A stretch of DNA of 22,779 nt from a virus. Location: the IMG/VR virus record IMGVR_UViG_3300023109_000155, positions 1 through 22,779 of that record; one strand, 5' to 3'. Position numbers and translations under genes: made by a program. The first letter of the stretch is position 1. Each line of letters opens with the position of its first letter. Below the pieces are notes generated by a model. The model ran no database searches. It worked only from the letters and a program-made list of their open reading frames with translations, and was not told where the DNA came from. Below, piece after piece: positions 18,101-22,779 of the stretch.

Positions 18101-20331
18101 CTGGAATGTATTTTGAAAATGCAGTTAATACTGGATTACAAATCGAACAAAGAATGGGAACAAGAGATGCATTCTTACACATGGCAAAAATCATCGAACA
18201 CGTTGCTGGTGCTAAAGATATTGAAACAACTCACTTCCCAAGAACAGGAAAATATTACACTGGTGATATCGTAACTAAATACGAATACTGGAACGGAATG
18301 CATTCCTATCAAACTGCAGAAGCTCAAGATATGCATGTACATGGAGCGAATCCAAATACTTGTATAGCTGCAAGAAAACTTGTAGAGATTGTTGCTAACG
18401 CGGTTGATGATTCTAATGAAATCAGAAATACAATACCTGATCGTATTGATGTTGACCAAACTTGGATGGGCGATAACTTTATCACTGCTAAAGAGATAAT
18501 GGAAAGTCAATCACAAGTATTAGGTCATGCAGTAATTAGTTACCTATCACATGCACATAACGGACTATCATTTAGAGATGCTAAGTGTAGAAGAGATATT
18601 GGATTCTTAATTGATGCAGCATCTCACGATATTAATAATCAAACTAACTTTGCAATGCGTCAAGCTGCAGGAATTTACTTTGAGAATGGATTATCAGTAC
18701 TACCTATTGATACACGAGTACAGACTGCTGATATTTACCAATTCCTTGGAGATGCAGTTGAACAAGTTGTGCAAGAGATTGCAGTAACTAACGCAGTTAA
18801 TTACACATTAACTCCACAGAATCTTTCAGGTACAGCTGCTACAGCAACTGAAGGTGCTAGGGTACATGAATTAATTGGATATATCGAAGACGTTATTAGA
18901 GCAAATGATGTAGACGAACTACCTGCTCCAGAGTCAACTGGTACTCAATCTGCTGAATTAGTAACAGCTGCACAAAGTATTGTTGATGAAACTGAAGAGC
19001 TTGCATCTGATGTAACACAATTTATTAATAGTAGCTTCAATGTACTTGACTATAACAAAGCGAAGTGCAAAAGAGATACTGGTTACTTACTCGATGCATT
19101 CAGCTTCGACTTGAACTTTGGTGGAAACACTGCTTCAAGATGGAACGCTGATTTCTACTTCTGGAACCAAATTTACAGAATACCAGAAGACCAGAGAATA
19201 CCAACTGCTAAATCATACAGACAGCTTGGTAGAATTTGTAAAGATATTGTATTAGGTGAATATGCAAATCAAGTAGTAATTGGTGAAGTAGCAACTTCAG
19301 TTGAAAGCTTGAAAGTTGAAGAATTAGCAAATATCTTCTACAAGACTCAAGTGTTCAATGATACTAAATACTTACCAGTTAAGATTGAGCCAGACTATGC
19401 ATATTCTCAAGCAGTATTTACCGATGCTCAAGCAGTAATTGGACAAAGAAGAAAATCATTACAGAAAGATACAGTACGCTATGTAAATGCTGCATACGAC
19501 TTCATTGATATTCCATTAACAAGACGTGATGCAAGAAACTTACTCACAGCAGTTTACAATGACTTTGCTTATGATAAGTTTGACCCAGATGTTGCAGCTC
19601 CAACATACAGTGATAATGGTTCACAGAATGCTGTAAGAACATTCACTGCATCATTCTTCAATTATGACGGAACTCATGTATTCCCAGTATTTAATCCAAC
19701 AAGACAAGGATTGAAATACAAAGGTTCAGTTGAACAGTTATCTGATTTATCATCTATAACAGGAATGAAGCCAAACTGGGCATACATTGTTGCTACTGAT
19801 TACTCTACTAACTTCTACGCTGGTAATATATACTATTGGGATAATAATATTTCTGATTGGGTACTAGATGGTGCAAATAATACTGACCTTCTCGATGCTT
19901 TCGTAGGAAGCTGGAACAGAATGAGAGATTATATTGTTAATAATCTATCTCCAAACTCAGAACATAGCTTGATGGTAGAAGGTTTATTTAACGACTGTCT
20001 GATAGACAATGTTCTTAGACCACAAACGTTAATATTTGGAGCCTTGGTCGAATCCATTGCTCACCAGTTTAACGGTGCTTCTGCAGGTGTTAACAGAAAT
20101 GCATTACCTCTGAACTTTAGAAACTTAGGTTCTGCAATATCGGCTATCGCTTCTGTCCTAAATGAGGATGGTGGTAGAATTAGATGGTCGGGTGCTGACG
20201 AATTGAATAACCAGTACTTTGCAAGAGGATTACGTATTAATGGTCGAACAGGACGAATTGAAGGTAGACCATTTACATCATCTGTAAGAAAACTTGCAAG
20301 AAGAGCTTCGAACTCAAGAGCATCATTATAA
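9115..20331 (+). CDS. Giant modular structural protein (3738 aa): pentapeptide-like helix, beta-helix, nested A/B modules
   Basis: A single uninterrupted frame of 3738 codons fills half the window, preceded by AGGG 10 nt before the ATG. Domains in order: residues 1-55, a KISELPPITGA / NITRKELVQAI region of a type common at the N-terminus of phage attachment proteins; 56-367, pentapeptide-like repeats; about 419-780, a right-handed beta-helix (pectin-lyase-like) with ASGDDKNPGT; about 783-3510, eleven CxRD helical modules (A) plus one degenerate copy, with nine YDPATG/HTFVSA beta modules (B) placed in their loops; about 3510-3738, a C-terminal domain with EGLFNDCLIDNVLRP, HQFNGASAGVNRNALPLNF, RWSGADELNNQYFARGLRINGRTGRIEGR and a basic tail. 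The A and B module types resemble repeats I recall from marine phage virion proteins. No enzyme active site is evident. It probably builds part of the outer baseplate or a long fibre and may contact the host, an inference from modular beta structure and position. Confidence 0.85.
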   Translation: MAKISELPPITGANTRPEDLFVIVNLVQGDDGTSNITRKELVQAIQYEIFDRITITGGTISGVQMRDSTLDNVRIDNSDIEDTNFLRGTIRDTEIFDSTANNITITSSSFTDGTLADSTGTNLEIANSSFTDGTITDSTGNNVVLTSSELNDSTANNVVITNSEFNDGTGNNVTLTNSTIDDSTITDSTANNVTITQSSFTNGTLADSTANNITMSSSTFDGGLITNSDGRTMTITTSSFDDGTGSNNIFTDTTLLNGTANNFVITSSQLNDSTVNNTIITSSEFNDGTGNNVVLTNSTIDDSVFTDGTISNTDFQGTMQNVVATDMTIRSSSADGLSSNNSTFDNGSMSGSVFDGGTISNSNLVDFDMEINKEFEAPIDDEAFFAVKNERTGETEKINFAQLYDEVSRKTQQALKVNVDAASGDDKNPGTMLQPVQTLERAFELCLEKAGGDLNRNAINNAVHISVGPGTYYTKGNLMLPDDCSITSTAGQYATVIELLPGYENNNGILVGSGCYAQGFSYQNFQVDNFDFPEGGFAVAYRPGAKLLRSPYLRDSTQLSNFLRQDVEPPLNPYNSKGTLADLGRVFTLEVGLTGQWAQDDEVVFSSGAIGYLSWDDSQDALKGQPGDIATYRTIRVRNLKNNKGFAVGDTVTTESGGVGVVESIGFDDFPNRAVGRGGGCVLADRRVLDTDSLYTYVLCFGFTPRTQNGLGYVARDGAGVNGIGSLSIFVRCAFYALNGGQMTLNNSGTQFGDISMRAKGTTQFFAPKSTTATIIGNTAFADTINDRADDIIDDVVEYLTANTGNGGLDYQGYDSEKCLRDSGIVLDGTGYDIALDTNYWGRLGGITYRSPISYVVPGEQLVETKGALEYLRDRTKEVFNAGNVKINERVETSFSELLNVLEYGEENMNPIIWQDTTVPQTAARNLIQDNRDLITNELIDWIENNGEFYAYDSAACRRDVSDYILPAVKNDMLFDTNYNAVTAGRAYYMATAKTVMENQNNETVAAYKRLKDQTNELIDGDSYLASQRLDDSFDNILEILENKGTQFTPTAATYDPETGLSVITLGTKKDFTPSTVNYDPATGIMTATIGNHKLTTKDHIWFKPEGLTFSCNTGSGNQNHASPEAHHPYYNKPCPIISVTSNTITMNVGVGGPTGQQVHTFVSAVPNALTSGHGLGVGRKVLLRTGGLVFTCDRDNNASRTGYPRASDPAAGTPIEVIGANETKITVNVGKSAIIDKHTFVEALTNSVSVLGDDIQYSNDVPANNANARKQLQKNREFLQDLVEGYINDTYFRYDSDKCQRDIKSYILPAVERDILTGSNYNAIQTGIAYRSGTTLADNVINEQLIETTGAINELKTRVNLNNTESGFTVTDATYDPATGEFTATIGTGHGLAIGDYIMLADNGITFSCDMGSGQQNHTSPQSHHPYWQTPCPITGVTSTTISMNVGDGGAGQYPHTFVSAVANAITPAKGVGLSFTPTTASYDPTTGRFEATIGHHHLKVGDYVRFLAGGVTFSCDTGSGVQNDSVPAAGHPYYNHPCPVYSVTATSIVMFVGTGGTNPHTFVSALDNSIIEMRAIDEKASGFRSNEAFDKIVSIVNSSNKTYSTSNATYNPVTGLSELTIGSHDLQIGDEIMIAPDSLTFTCATDGNATQHTYPTTTITNFTPTGATYVPETGVFTATIGAHKLQIGDEIEIAPNSIVFTCALDGNQVQHAAPEPHHPFYKKKIKLTAVTSTGIECNVGAVANGGGVHTFVSAITNAIQGERKHPAYKKAVIVAATTNTTITLNVGTSTDTSVHTFVSATASNVKTAKYISTYTPRTATYDPATGVFVATIGQHNLEAGDYVSIAPESVVFTCAMDGNSYEHAVPQGHHPFYKVPVMINSITADTITMNVGAGPGGAHTFVSATANCIDSDALVFTDPASHVKQYTPTTSTYDPATGVSVITIPGHDLTTEDYIEFTPYSFTYTCAQDGNATEHSYPRKGDSNYRTPMAITNVSGNDVTVQLAVSSGGLHTFVSVEKDAVSKVTYNSQGQYAREQLQTNKDYLAKKVSNYLDSQYFVFDGAKCSRDSGFILDAVRRDIATGSNYHSVFTGLGYQIGTKGSNEVITEQLTETVAAINYMKAKVAADPSVTGTALTRANTAFDEIIDIMQNGTGNANALTYSDTAALTVNHKTGADALVLNRLFLQKEVTAYIAQEFPTLTYNVADCERDTGYLVDAIVWDVKYGSNAAAINFARLYYENAISVLPQDQKLPTAKTWEHIAEVAYNIVRDVAVTPTTGNTQTQDISLTDAGIEVGNAARDAVNVTTQIIRDDSLNSLPKLDEGSVETGLETAINAIDGLTENLQESVIDYLREEHNGLPYTKAVCERDVGLMVDAISRDIEYGGNENTLEVFDYYFRRFNSQSADYEQQRSVNVLPLEVKGQFRTLSNYEDNANVSGLREAINVLPYEQRKPTKQAFTVLADNAAEIVAQIGNGIIGTQYTPTNATYDPATGVFTATIGSHNLVKGDSIWLKPEGFVFSCDMGGGVANHTSPQAHHPFYNKPVKITATTPTVITMNVGDGGSGQYPHTFVSADANSISDGPYQITDGTAASVATGTAVHDLIQTIADLIDDTNIETSQLPTLVKASFDPNRTLARKNIQRNRDFIIEEVQGYLKDRYYVFDGDKCKRDVGLIIDAVKADVLTGSNFNAVFNGLAYRIGTIGADAVINEQLTETVSAIKYAKALVVDGVTDGTMRAKTAEAFDEIIDIMTNGDSAADAISYTSNAASSTRINGRAQLQNNKAFLQAEITAWLAANRPSHSYNVAKCERDLGYLIDAISFDAQHRGNFATINDAKLYFENAVSVLPLDQREPTAAAFAHIGDCAELIVQDTDIAGLKSSGNAESQDFSSGSAGAGIGLEVEGLFDIVANSITNNTLLLNPPVAFPTLENYDAANQSAFGEIEAVKATVQSGVLNHLSQYFEVLPYSEAKCRRDTGYIVDAVAHDIQYGGNAATVQTAGMYFENAVNTGLQIEQRMGTRDAFLHMAKIIEHVAGAKDIETTHFPRTGKYYTGDIVTKYEYWNGMHSYQTAEAQDMHVHGANPNTCIAARKLVEIVANAVDDSNEIRNTIPDRIDVDQTWMGDNFITAKEIMESQSQVLGHAVISYLSHAHNGLSFRDAKCRRDIGFLIDAASHDINNQTNFAMRQAAGIYFENGLSVLPIDTRVQTADIYQFLGDAVEQVVQEIAVTNAVNYTLTPQNLSGTAATATEGARVHELIGYIEDVIRANDVDELPAPESTGTQSAELVTAAQSIVDETEELASDVTQFINSSFNVLDYNKAKCKRDTGYLLDAFSFDLNFGGNTASRWNADFYFWNQIYRIPEDQRIPTAKSYRQLGRICKDIVLGEYANQVVIGEVATSVESLKVEELANIFYKTQVFNDTKYLPVKIEPDYAYSQAVFTDAQAVIGQRRKSLQKDTVRYVNAAYDFIDIPLTRRDARNLLTAVYNDFAYDKFDPDVAAPTYSDNGSQNAVRTFTASFFNYDGTHVFPVFNPTRQGLKYKGSVEQLSDLSSITGMKPNWAYIVATDYSTNFYAGNIYYWDNNISDWVLDGANNTDLLDAFVGSWNRMRDYIVNNLSPNSEHSLMVEGLFNDCLIDNVLRPQTLIFGALVESIAHQFNGASAGVNRNALPLNFRNLGSAISAIASVLNEDGGRIRWSGADELNNQYFARGLRINGRTGRIEGRPFTSSVRKLARRASNSRASL
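9280..10215 (+). repeat. Pentapeptide-like repeat helix, about 60 pentads
   Basis: Hydrophobic or small residues fall at every residue number divisible by five from I60 to F315 of the giant protein without a gap. After a one-residue slip near 320-329 the pattern continues at I329, A334, F344, M349, F354, I359 and L364. Pentads resemble S-x-F-x-D, G-T-L-A-D, S-T-A-N-N and V-x-I-T-N, with Asn or Asp at the last position. This matches a four-sided pentapeptide-type beta-helix with an Asn/Asp ladder, although the canonical A[DN]LXX sequence is replaced by Ser/Gly/Thr-rich variants. The open frames on the opposite strand here only reflect the repetitive codons. Confidence 0.72.
10369..11460 (+). 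other. Pectin-lyase-like right-handed beta-helix domain of the giant protein
   Basis: The stretch begins with VNVDAASGDDKNPGT and continues with QPVQTLERAFELC, HISVGPGTYYTKG, LPDDCSIT, then short strands ending in GGQMTLNNSGTQFGD. The order 'GDD...GT...P..TL..A' followed by 'v.vgpGtY' is the usual opening of parallel beta-helix domains in phage fibres and tailspikes. No catalytic residue set of pectate lyases is apparent, so the fold is taken as structural. Confidence 0.6.
12256..12861 (+). repeat. Nested pair of B modules (B1-inner within B1-outer)
   Basis: The outer B module starts FTPTAATYDPETGLSVITLG (12256-12327), is interrupted by a complete B module (12328-12627, from FTPSTVNYDPATG to HTFVSAVPNA), and resumes with GHGLGVGRKVLLRTGGLVFTC through HTFVEALTNSV (12628-12861). 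The two outer halves join at exactly the strand-loop where intact copies read TIG-SHNL. The pair sits in a loop of helical module A2. Confidence 0.65.
13219..13830 (+). repeat. Tandem B modules B2 and B3
   Basis: Two intact YDP-x-TG...HTFVSA modules occupy residues 1369-1467 and 1476-1572 of the giant protein. Both carry FSCD-x-GSG and a second Cys in PCP. B3 replaces the usual H-x-x-P start of the His motif with DSVP. They interrupt module A3 between its helical NELKTRV segment and the following NEAFDKIV segment. Confidence 0.7.
13927..14535 (+). repeat. Nested pair of B modules (B4-inner within B4-outer)
   Basis: The outer module runs from YSTSNATYNPVTG to FTCATDGNATQHTYP (13927-14103). 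A full inner module follows (14104-14400, FTPTGATYVPETG to HTFVSAITNAI). The outer module then finishes with KHPAYKKAVIVAA...HTFVSATASNV (14401-14535). The split falls in the His/Pro loop, where intact copies read for example EHAVPQGHHPFYKVP. This is a different point from the B1 pair. Confidence 0.68.
14560..15183 (+). repeat. Tandem B modules B5 and B6
   Basis: Residues 1816-1911 and 1927-2023. Both have the FTCA/YTCA-x-DGN subtype without a PCP cysteine. B6 diverges in the His loop (EHSYPRKGDSNYRTP). Together with the B4 pair they fill one loop of helical module A3, which resumes afterwards with AREQLQTNKDYLAKKV. Confidence 0.7.
16549..16848 (+). repeat. Isolated B module B7
   Basis: Residues 2479-2578, TQYTPTNATYDPATGVF to HTFVSADANSI. 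It is inserted in type II module A6 after EIVAQIGNGI, at the position where A5, A8 and A10 have a short Thr/Asn-rich linker. It has FSCDMGGG but no PCP cysteine. Confidence 0.7.
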
Positions 20332-20351
20332 AAGAAATAGGATAAAGAAAA

Positions 20352-20777
20352 ATGCCAATAACAACAATTACAACTACCCAGGCACCTGACGCAAAACCAG
20401 TTGCCGTTAACAAGGTCGTTTCTACCAACTGGCAAGTTCTTATTGAAGTTCCTCAATACGAGGTTCCAGAACTAGTATTTGGTGGGTCGACAACAGTTGA
20501 ACCAGGTGTTGGTGAAGTTATTTCACCATTAATTTTATGTAATACAACAGCTAATACTGTTAACATTGATGTTAGAACACATCGTGAAGATATTAATGCT
20601 GAATTTTACATATTAAGAAATATGCCAGTACCAGGTTATCAAACAACAGCCATACCTCTTAATGGACAGTTTTTAAAGAGTGGTGATACACTAGAAATTT
20701 TAGCTGATGCTGATTTAGCAATACATAGTACATTATCATTCACATTAGGTCAATCAGAAGAAGATGACGTTGTTTAA
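20352..20777 (+). CDS. Small probable beta-sandwich virion protein (141 aa)
   Basis: Starts 20 nt after the giant gene, with AGGA at 20339-20342 nine nt before the ATG, so it is likely translated from the same transcript. The protein is beta-rich. A disordered Thr/Ala-rich N-terminus (residues 1-20) precedes a core with alternating hydrophobic strands (NWQVLIEV, SPLILCN, VNIDVRTH, EFYILRNMPVPG, AIPLNGQFLKSGDTLEILAD, LSFTLGQ) and an acidic tail EEDDVV. The SGDTLEILAD...L segment is the type of edge strand found in small phage structural beta-sandwich proteins. No signal peptide or membrane segment is present. It could be an adaptor between the giant protein and the collagen-like fibre, or a decoration protein; I do not recognise a named family. 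Confidence 0.72.
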   Translation: MPITTITTTQAPDAKPVAVNKVVSTNWQVLIEVPQYEVPELVFGGSTTVEPGVGEVISPLILCNTTANTVNIDVRTHREDINAEFYILRNMPVPGYQTTAIPLNGQFLKSGDTLEILADADLAIHSTLSFTLGQSEEDDVV

Positions 20778-20782
20778 TTGCC

Positions 20783-20790
20783 GATAAATA
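20783..20790 (+). promoter_or_regulatory. Candidate late promoter (GATAAATA) upstream of the collagen-like fibre gene
   Basis: GATAAATA followed by TATTAATAAT lies in the 44-nt gap, 31 nt before the ATG at 20822, and differs by one base from the T4 late consensus TATAAATA. A clear GGAGA ribosome-binding site (20808-20812) follows. No hairpin-type terminator is visible before it. Confidence 0.5.
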
Positions 20791-20821
20791 TATTAATAAT
20801 GATACACGGAGAATAACTTAA

Positions 20822-22779
20822 ATGTCCCAATTTGGAACAATCACAGGAAAGAGCATGTTAATAGGGTTCGGTAATCCGCAACCATTTCCTATTACACTCG
20901 ATGTTGTCGCCTACGAAGGTGCAGTCGTATATGCTGATAATAATAAAGTTTATTATTCCAACGGTACTAACTGGATAGAGATTGGAGCGGGACCCCAAGG
21001 TATTCAAGGTGCAACTGGTACTCAAGGCTTACAAGGTCTACAAGGTGACTACGGACCCGGTTTTACAATTATTGGTTCTGTTGCAGATGTTGACTCTGGT
21101 GGTGACCCACAAGCTACATTAAACGGAGCATTTGGTTCTGCTAATATCGGTGATGGTGTTATTGATGAAGCTGACGATGAACTTTGGATTTATGTTGGTT
21201 CAAGTACTTGGGTAAATATTGGTAACTTTAGAGGCGTTCAAGGTTTTACTGGTATTCAAGGTACTCAAGGTGTTCAAGGTACTTTAGGTAATGAAGGTAT
21301 TCAAGGTGAACGAGGATTCCGTGGTATTCAAGGTCCTAAAGGTATTCAAGGTACACAGGGCGTTCAAGGTGATTTAGGTATTCAAGGTATCCAAGGCCGA
21401 AGAGGACCACAAGGTGTTCAAGGCATACAGGGTGATTTGGGTATTCAAGGTTTACAAGGTCGTGAAGGTCCTCAAGGAATTCAAGGCATAACTGGTATCC
21501 AAGGCGATACTGGTATTCAAGGTTTACAAGGCTATAACGGTGATGATTCTGGTCACGTTGTAGAATTTAGAATTGCAGAAGATATAACAGAAGTTGACCC
21601 AGGTACAGGTAACTTAATTCTTAACAGCTCGAATAGTCCAACAGATGATTACTCGGGTGTTACTAAAATGTGGATTGATGATGAAGCATTTTACAGTGTA
21701 AACTTAGAAGGTTTATACACACTTATTTCTCAGTCGACTGGTGCCAACAGAGGATTTATGAAAATCACTCTACGTGGTGGCCCAGACCATTACATGATTT
21801 TCTCAATCCAAGATGCTGTTGACCAAACAGGTTATTGGGAATTTGATTTAACGTTCGTATCAGGTACTGGTCAACGTGGTGACTTCATTTTAGAGAATAC
21901 TCCAAGCGCAGGTATTACAACAGTATTACCAGTTACAGTTGCATTTAGTTTATCAGGCGATAAAGGTATACAAGGTACTCAAGGCTTACTTGGTATTCAA
22001 GGAACTCAAGGAGTTCAAGGCCTTCAAGGGCGTATAGGTCCACAGGGAGTTCAAGGCATAACCGGTAGTCAAGGCGTTCAAGGCCTCCAAGGGTTATTAG
22101 GGCCTCAAGGTACTCAAGGGCCACAAGGACTACAAGGTATCCAAGGACCTCAAGGATTACAAGGAAATACTGGTGATTTTGGTGGTATTTCATACAATTA
22201 CGATTATAGTAATGATACAACAGATGCTGACCCAGGTTCTGGTAACTTACGATTCAGCTCAACAAATTTCACATCAGCAAACTTAAAACTTTATATTGAC
22301 GACGAAGATAACGGTGCAGTCAATGTAATGGACGGACTTCTTACTGAACTTGATGCACTTACAGGTTCTCCAAAAGGTTACGTTAGGTTTATTGATGCAA
22401 CAGATTATACAAGACAATTCCTAGCTCGCATTGACTTAATTACAGATAGTACTGGTTATTGGGAACTTGGAGTTACAAGACTTAACGGTGCAACATCATT
22501 TACAGATGGTGATAATTTAAGAGTAACATTCTCAAGAAACGGTGATAGAGGTTTACAGGGACTCCAGGGAATTCAAGGTACACAAGGTTTACAAGGAAGT
22601 ATAGGACCTCAAGGCGTTCAAGGAATGCAAGGTACTACTGGTATTCAAGGTACCCAAGGTATTCAAGGTATACAGGGTGAAGCAATTCAAGGTAGTCAAG
22701 GTACCCAAGGGATAACAGGTTCTCAGGGAACTCAGGGTATTCAAGGATTACAGGGTGGTACTGGTGGACAAGGTACTCA
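20822..22779 (+). CDS. Collagen-like tail fibre protein, 3' end beyond window
   Basis: Open for 652 codons to the window edge with no stop, so the C-terminus is missing. The start is supported by GGAGA nine nt upstream. Domains: residues 1-56, an N-terminal cap ending in NGTNWIEIG; 57-80, a short Gly-X-Y block; 81-136, a globular insert ending in SSTWVNIG; 138-240, a 34-triplet collagen block; 241-381, globular domain D1; 382-451, a 23-triplet block; 452-576, globular domain D2, homologous to D1; 577 to the edge, a fourth collagen block. Phage collagen-like proteins form trimeric fibres, and the globular repeats may be receptor-binding or spacer knobs. Triplets are mostly Gly-X-Gln, with Pro only in the X position. 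The frame on the opposite strand over 21945-22220 is an artefact of the repeat. Confidence 0.85.
   Translation, partial: MSQFGTITGKSMLIGFGNPQPFPITLDVVAYEGAVVYADNNKVYYSNGTNWIEIGAGPQGIQGATGTQGLQGLQGDYGPGFTIIGSVADVDSGGDPQATLNGAFGSANIGDGVIDEADDELWIYVGSSTWVNIGNFRGVQGFTGIQGTQGVQGTLGNEGIQGERGFRGIQGPKGIQGTQGVQGDLGIQGIQGRRGPQGVQGIQGDLGIQGLQGREGPQGIQGITGIQGDTGIQGLQGYNGDDSGHVVEFRIAEDITEVDPGTGNLILNSSNSPTDDYSGVTKMWIDDEAFYSVNLEGLYTLISQSTGANRGFMKITLRGGPDHYMIFSIQDAVDQTGYWEFDLTFVSGTGQRGDFILENTPSAGITTVLPVTVAFSLSGDKGIQGTQGLLGIQGTQGVQGLQGRIGPQGVQGITGSQGVQGLQGLLGPQGTQGPQGLQGIQGPQGLQGNTGDFGGISYNYDYSNDTTDADPGSGNLRFSSTNFTSANLKLYIDDEDNGAVNVMDGLLTELDALTGSPKGYVRFIDATDYTRQFLARIDLITDSTGYWELGVTRLNGATSFTDGDNLRVTFSRNGDRGLQGLQGIQGTQGLQGSIGPQGVQGMQGTTGIQGTQGIQGIQGEAIQGSQGTQGITGSQGTQGIQGLQGGTGGQGT
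21233..21541 (+). repeat. Collagen block 2: 34 Gly-X-Y triplets
   Basis: Uninterrupted Gly every third residue from 138 to 240. Twenty-one of 34 triplets end in Gln (GIQ, GVQ, GTQ, GLQ, GPQ). At DNA level the 9-mer ATTCAAGGT recurs many times, with synonymous variation between copies. Confidence 0.88.
21542..22549 (+). repeat. Duplicated globular domains D1 and D2 flanking collagen block 3
   Basis: D1 (residues 241-381) and D2 (452-576) share the order DPG[TS]GNL, [FILN]-x-S-[ST]-N, a [WY]IDDE motif, then TGYWE[FL] and a closing GD[KR]G that re-enters the collagen repeat. They are diverged copies of one domain. Between them (21965-22174) lie 23 Gly-X-Y triplets, 18 ending in Gln. Confidence 0.75.
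22550..22779 (+). repeat. Collagen block 4 with one interruption
   Basis: Gly-X-Y triplets continue from residue 577 to the window edge. The triplet pattern is broken once, at GEAIQG (about 22677-22694), where five residues instead of three lie between the register glycines. Such breaks usually kink or loosen a triple helix. Confidence 0.82.

Larger units (their letters stand above)
11461..19640 (+). repeat. Array of CxRD helical modules (A1-A11 plus degenerate A12)
   Basis: Eleven copies of a Y-x(4-6)-C-x-R-D-x-G-x(3)-D-A-x(3)-D-x(4)-N pattern occur, with the Cys at residues 819, 957, 1300, 2066, 2208, 2366, 2666, 2806, 2969, 3158 and 3318. Spacing is 138-189 residues wherever no B module intervenes. 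Two subtypes alternate. Type I (A1-A4, A7) has a G-x-x-Y-R-x-G...EQLxET continuation. Type II (A5, A6, A8-A11) has YFENAxSVLPxDQRxPTAxAF. A twelfth unit at about 3468-3490 keeps RRDARNLLTAVYNDFAYD but lacks the Cys. The modules look alpha-helical and their function is unknown. Confidence 0.75.

Noticed and set aside
20061-20456. 131-codon - strand open frame spanning the junction of two genes
   Set aside because: It overlaps the highly conserved C-terminus of the giant protein and the start of the next gene; it resembles no protein and all other genes are on the + strand.
21945-22220. Open frame on the - strand with a Leu/Glu/Tyr repeat
   Set aside because: It is the reverse complement of the Gly-X-Gln codons of the collagen-like gene; no ribosome-binding site, and the + frame is clearly the coding one.
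21233-22779. Regularly recurring short DNA repeats (ATTCAAGGT and variants) as a possible CRISPR or tandem repeat array
   Set aside because: The repeat period is 9 nt in coding phase, with synonymous variation, and is explained by collagen triplets; there are no spacers.
1-22779. tRNA genes, insertion sequences, integrase or attachment sites
   Set aside because: Coding sequence fills nearly the whole window; the gaps are 10-54 nt and too short for tRNAs or mobile elements, and no transposase- or integrase-like motif was seen.

Overview
The window is a stretch of a T4-like (myovirus) phage genome of the marine type, AT-rich and with every gene on the + strand. It lies in the late structural region that encodes the baseplate periphery and the tail fibres. 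The anchor is a protein of 550 residues whose N-terminal region, DGYVW motif and C-terminal GEVYFMEN motif match baseplate wedge gp8. The genes around it are typical of marine T4-like phages (cyanophage or pelagiphage relatives) rather than of T4 itself. The host cannot be read from this window.

Layout. (1) Positions 1-682: the C-terminal end of a subtilase-like (S8) protein, cut by the window edge. (2) 723-2375: gp8. (3) 2389-7767: a 1792-residue DUF4815-type structural protein. (4) 7778-7963: a 61-residue conserved small protein ending in a coiled coil. (5) 7963-9060: a fibre protein with a C-terminal S74 intramolecular chaperone domain. (6) 9115-20331: a giant 3738-residue modular structural protein. 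(7) 20352-20777: a small 141-residue probable beta-sandwich protein. (8) 20822 to the window end: a collagen-like fibre gene, open at its 3' edge. The only gaps are short (10-54 nt). Three of them, before gp8, before the giant gene and before the collagen-like gene, carry an AT-rich element resembling the T4 late promoter TATAAATA. The genes therefore probably form three late transcription units: 723-9060, 9115-20777 and 20822 onward. No tRNA, rRNA, CRISPR array, insertion sequence or convincing terminator was seen.

The most unusual object is the giant protein. After a short N-terminal KISEL-type region it has about 60 pentapeptide-like repeats in strict register and then a pectin-lyase-like beta-helix. 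A long array follows of 11 (plus one degenerate) Cys-x-Arg-Asp modules (module A, about 140-190 residues each). Nine beta modules (module B, signature YDPATG...F[ST]C...HTFVSA) are inserted in loops of the A modules. Twice a B module is itself split by a complete second B module, at two different split points. This gives a three-level nested architecture (B inside B inside A).

How the genes fit together (inference). gp8 builds the baseplate wedge. The DUF4815 protein and the giant protein probably occupy the peripheral baseplate and fibre roles that gp9-gp12 fill in T4. The S74 and collagen-like proteins are probably trimeric fibres, one maturing by self-cleavage and the other stiffened by Gly-X-Gln triple helices. 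The subtilase-like protein next to gp8 may be a virion-associated enzyme or a degenerate structural fold.
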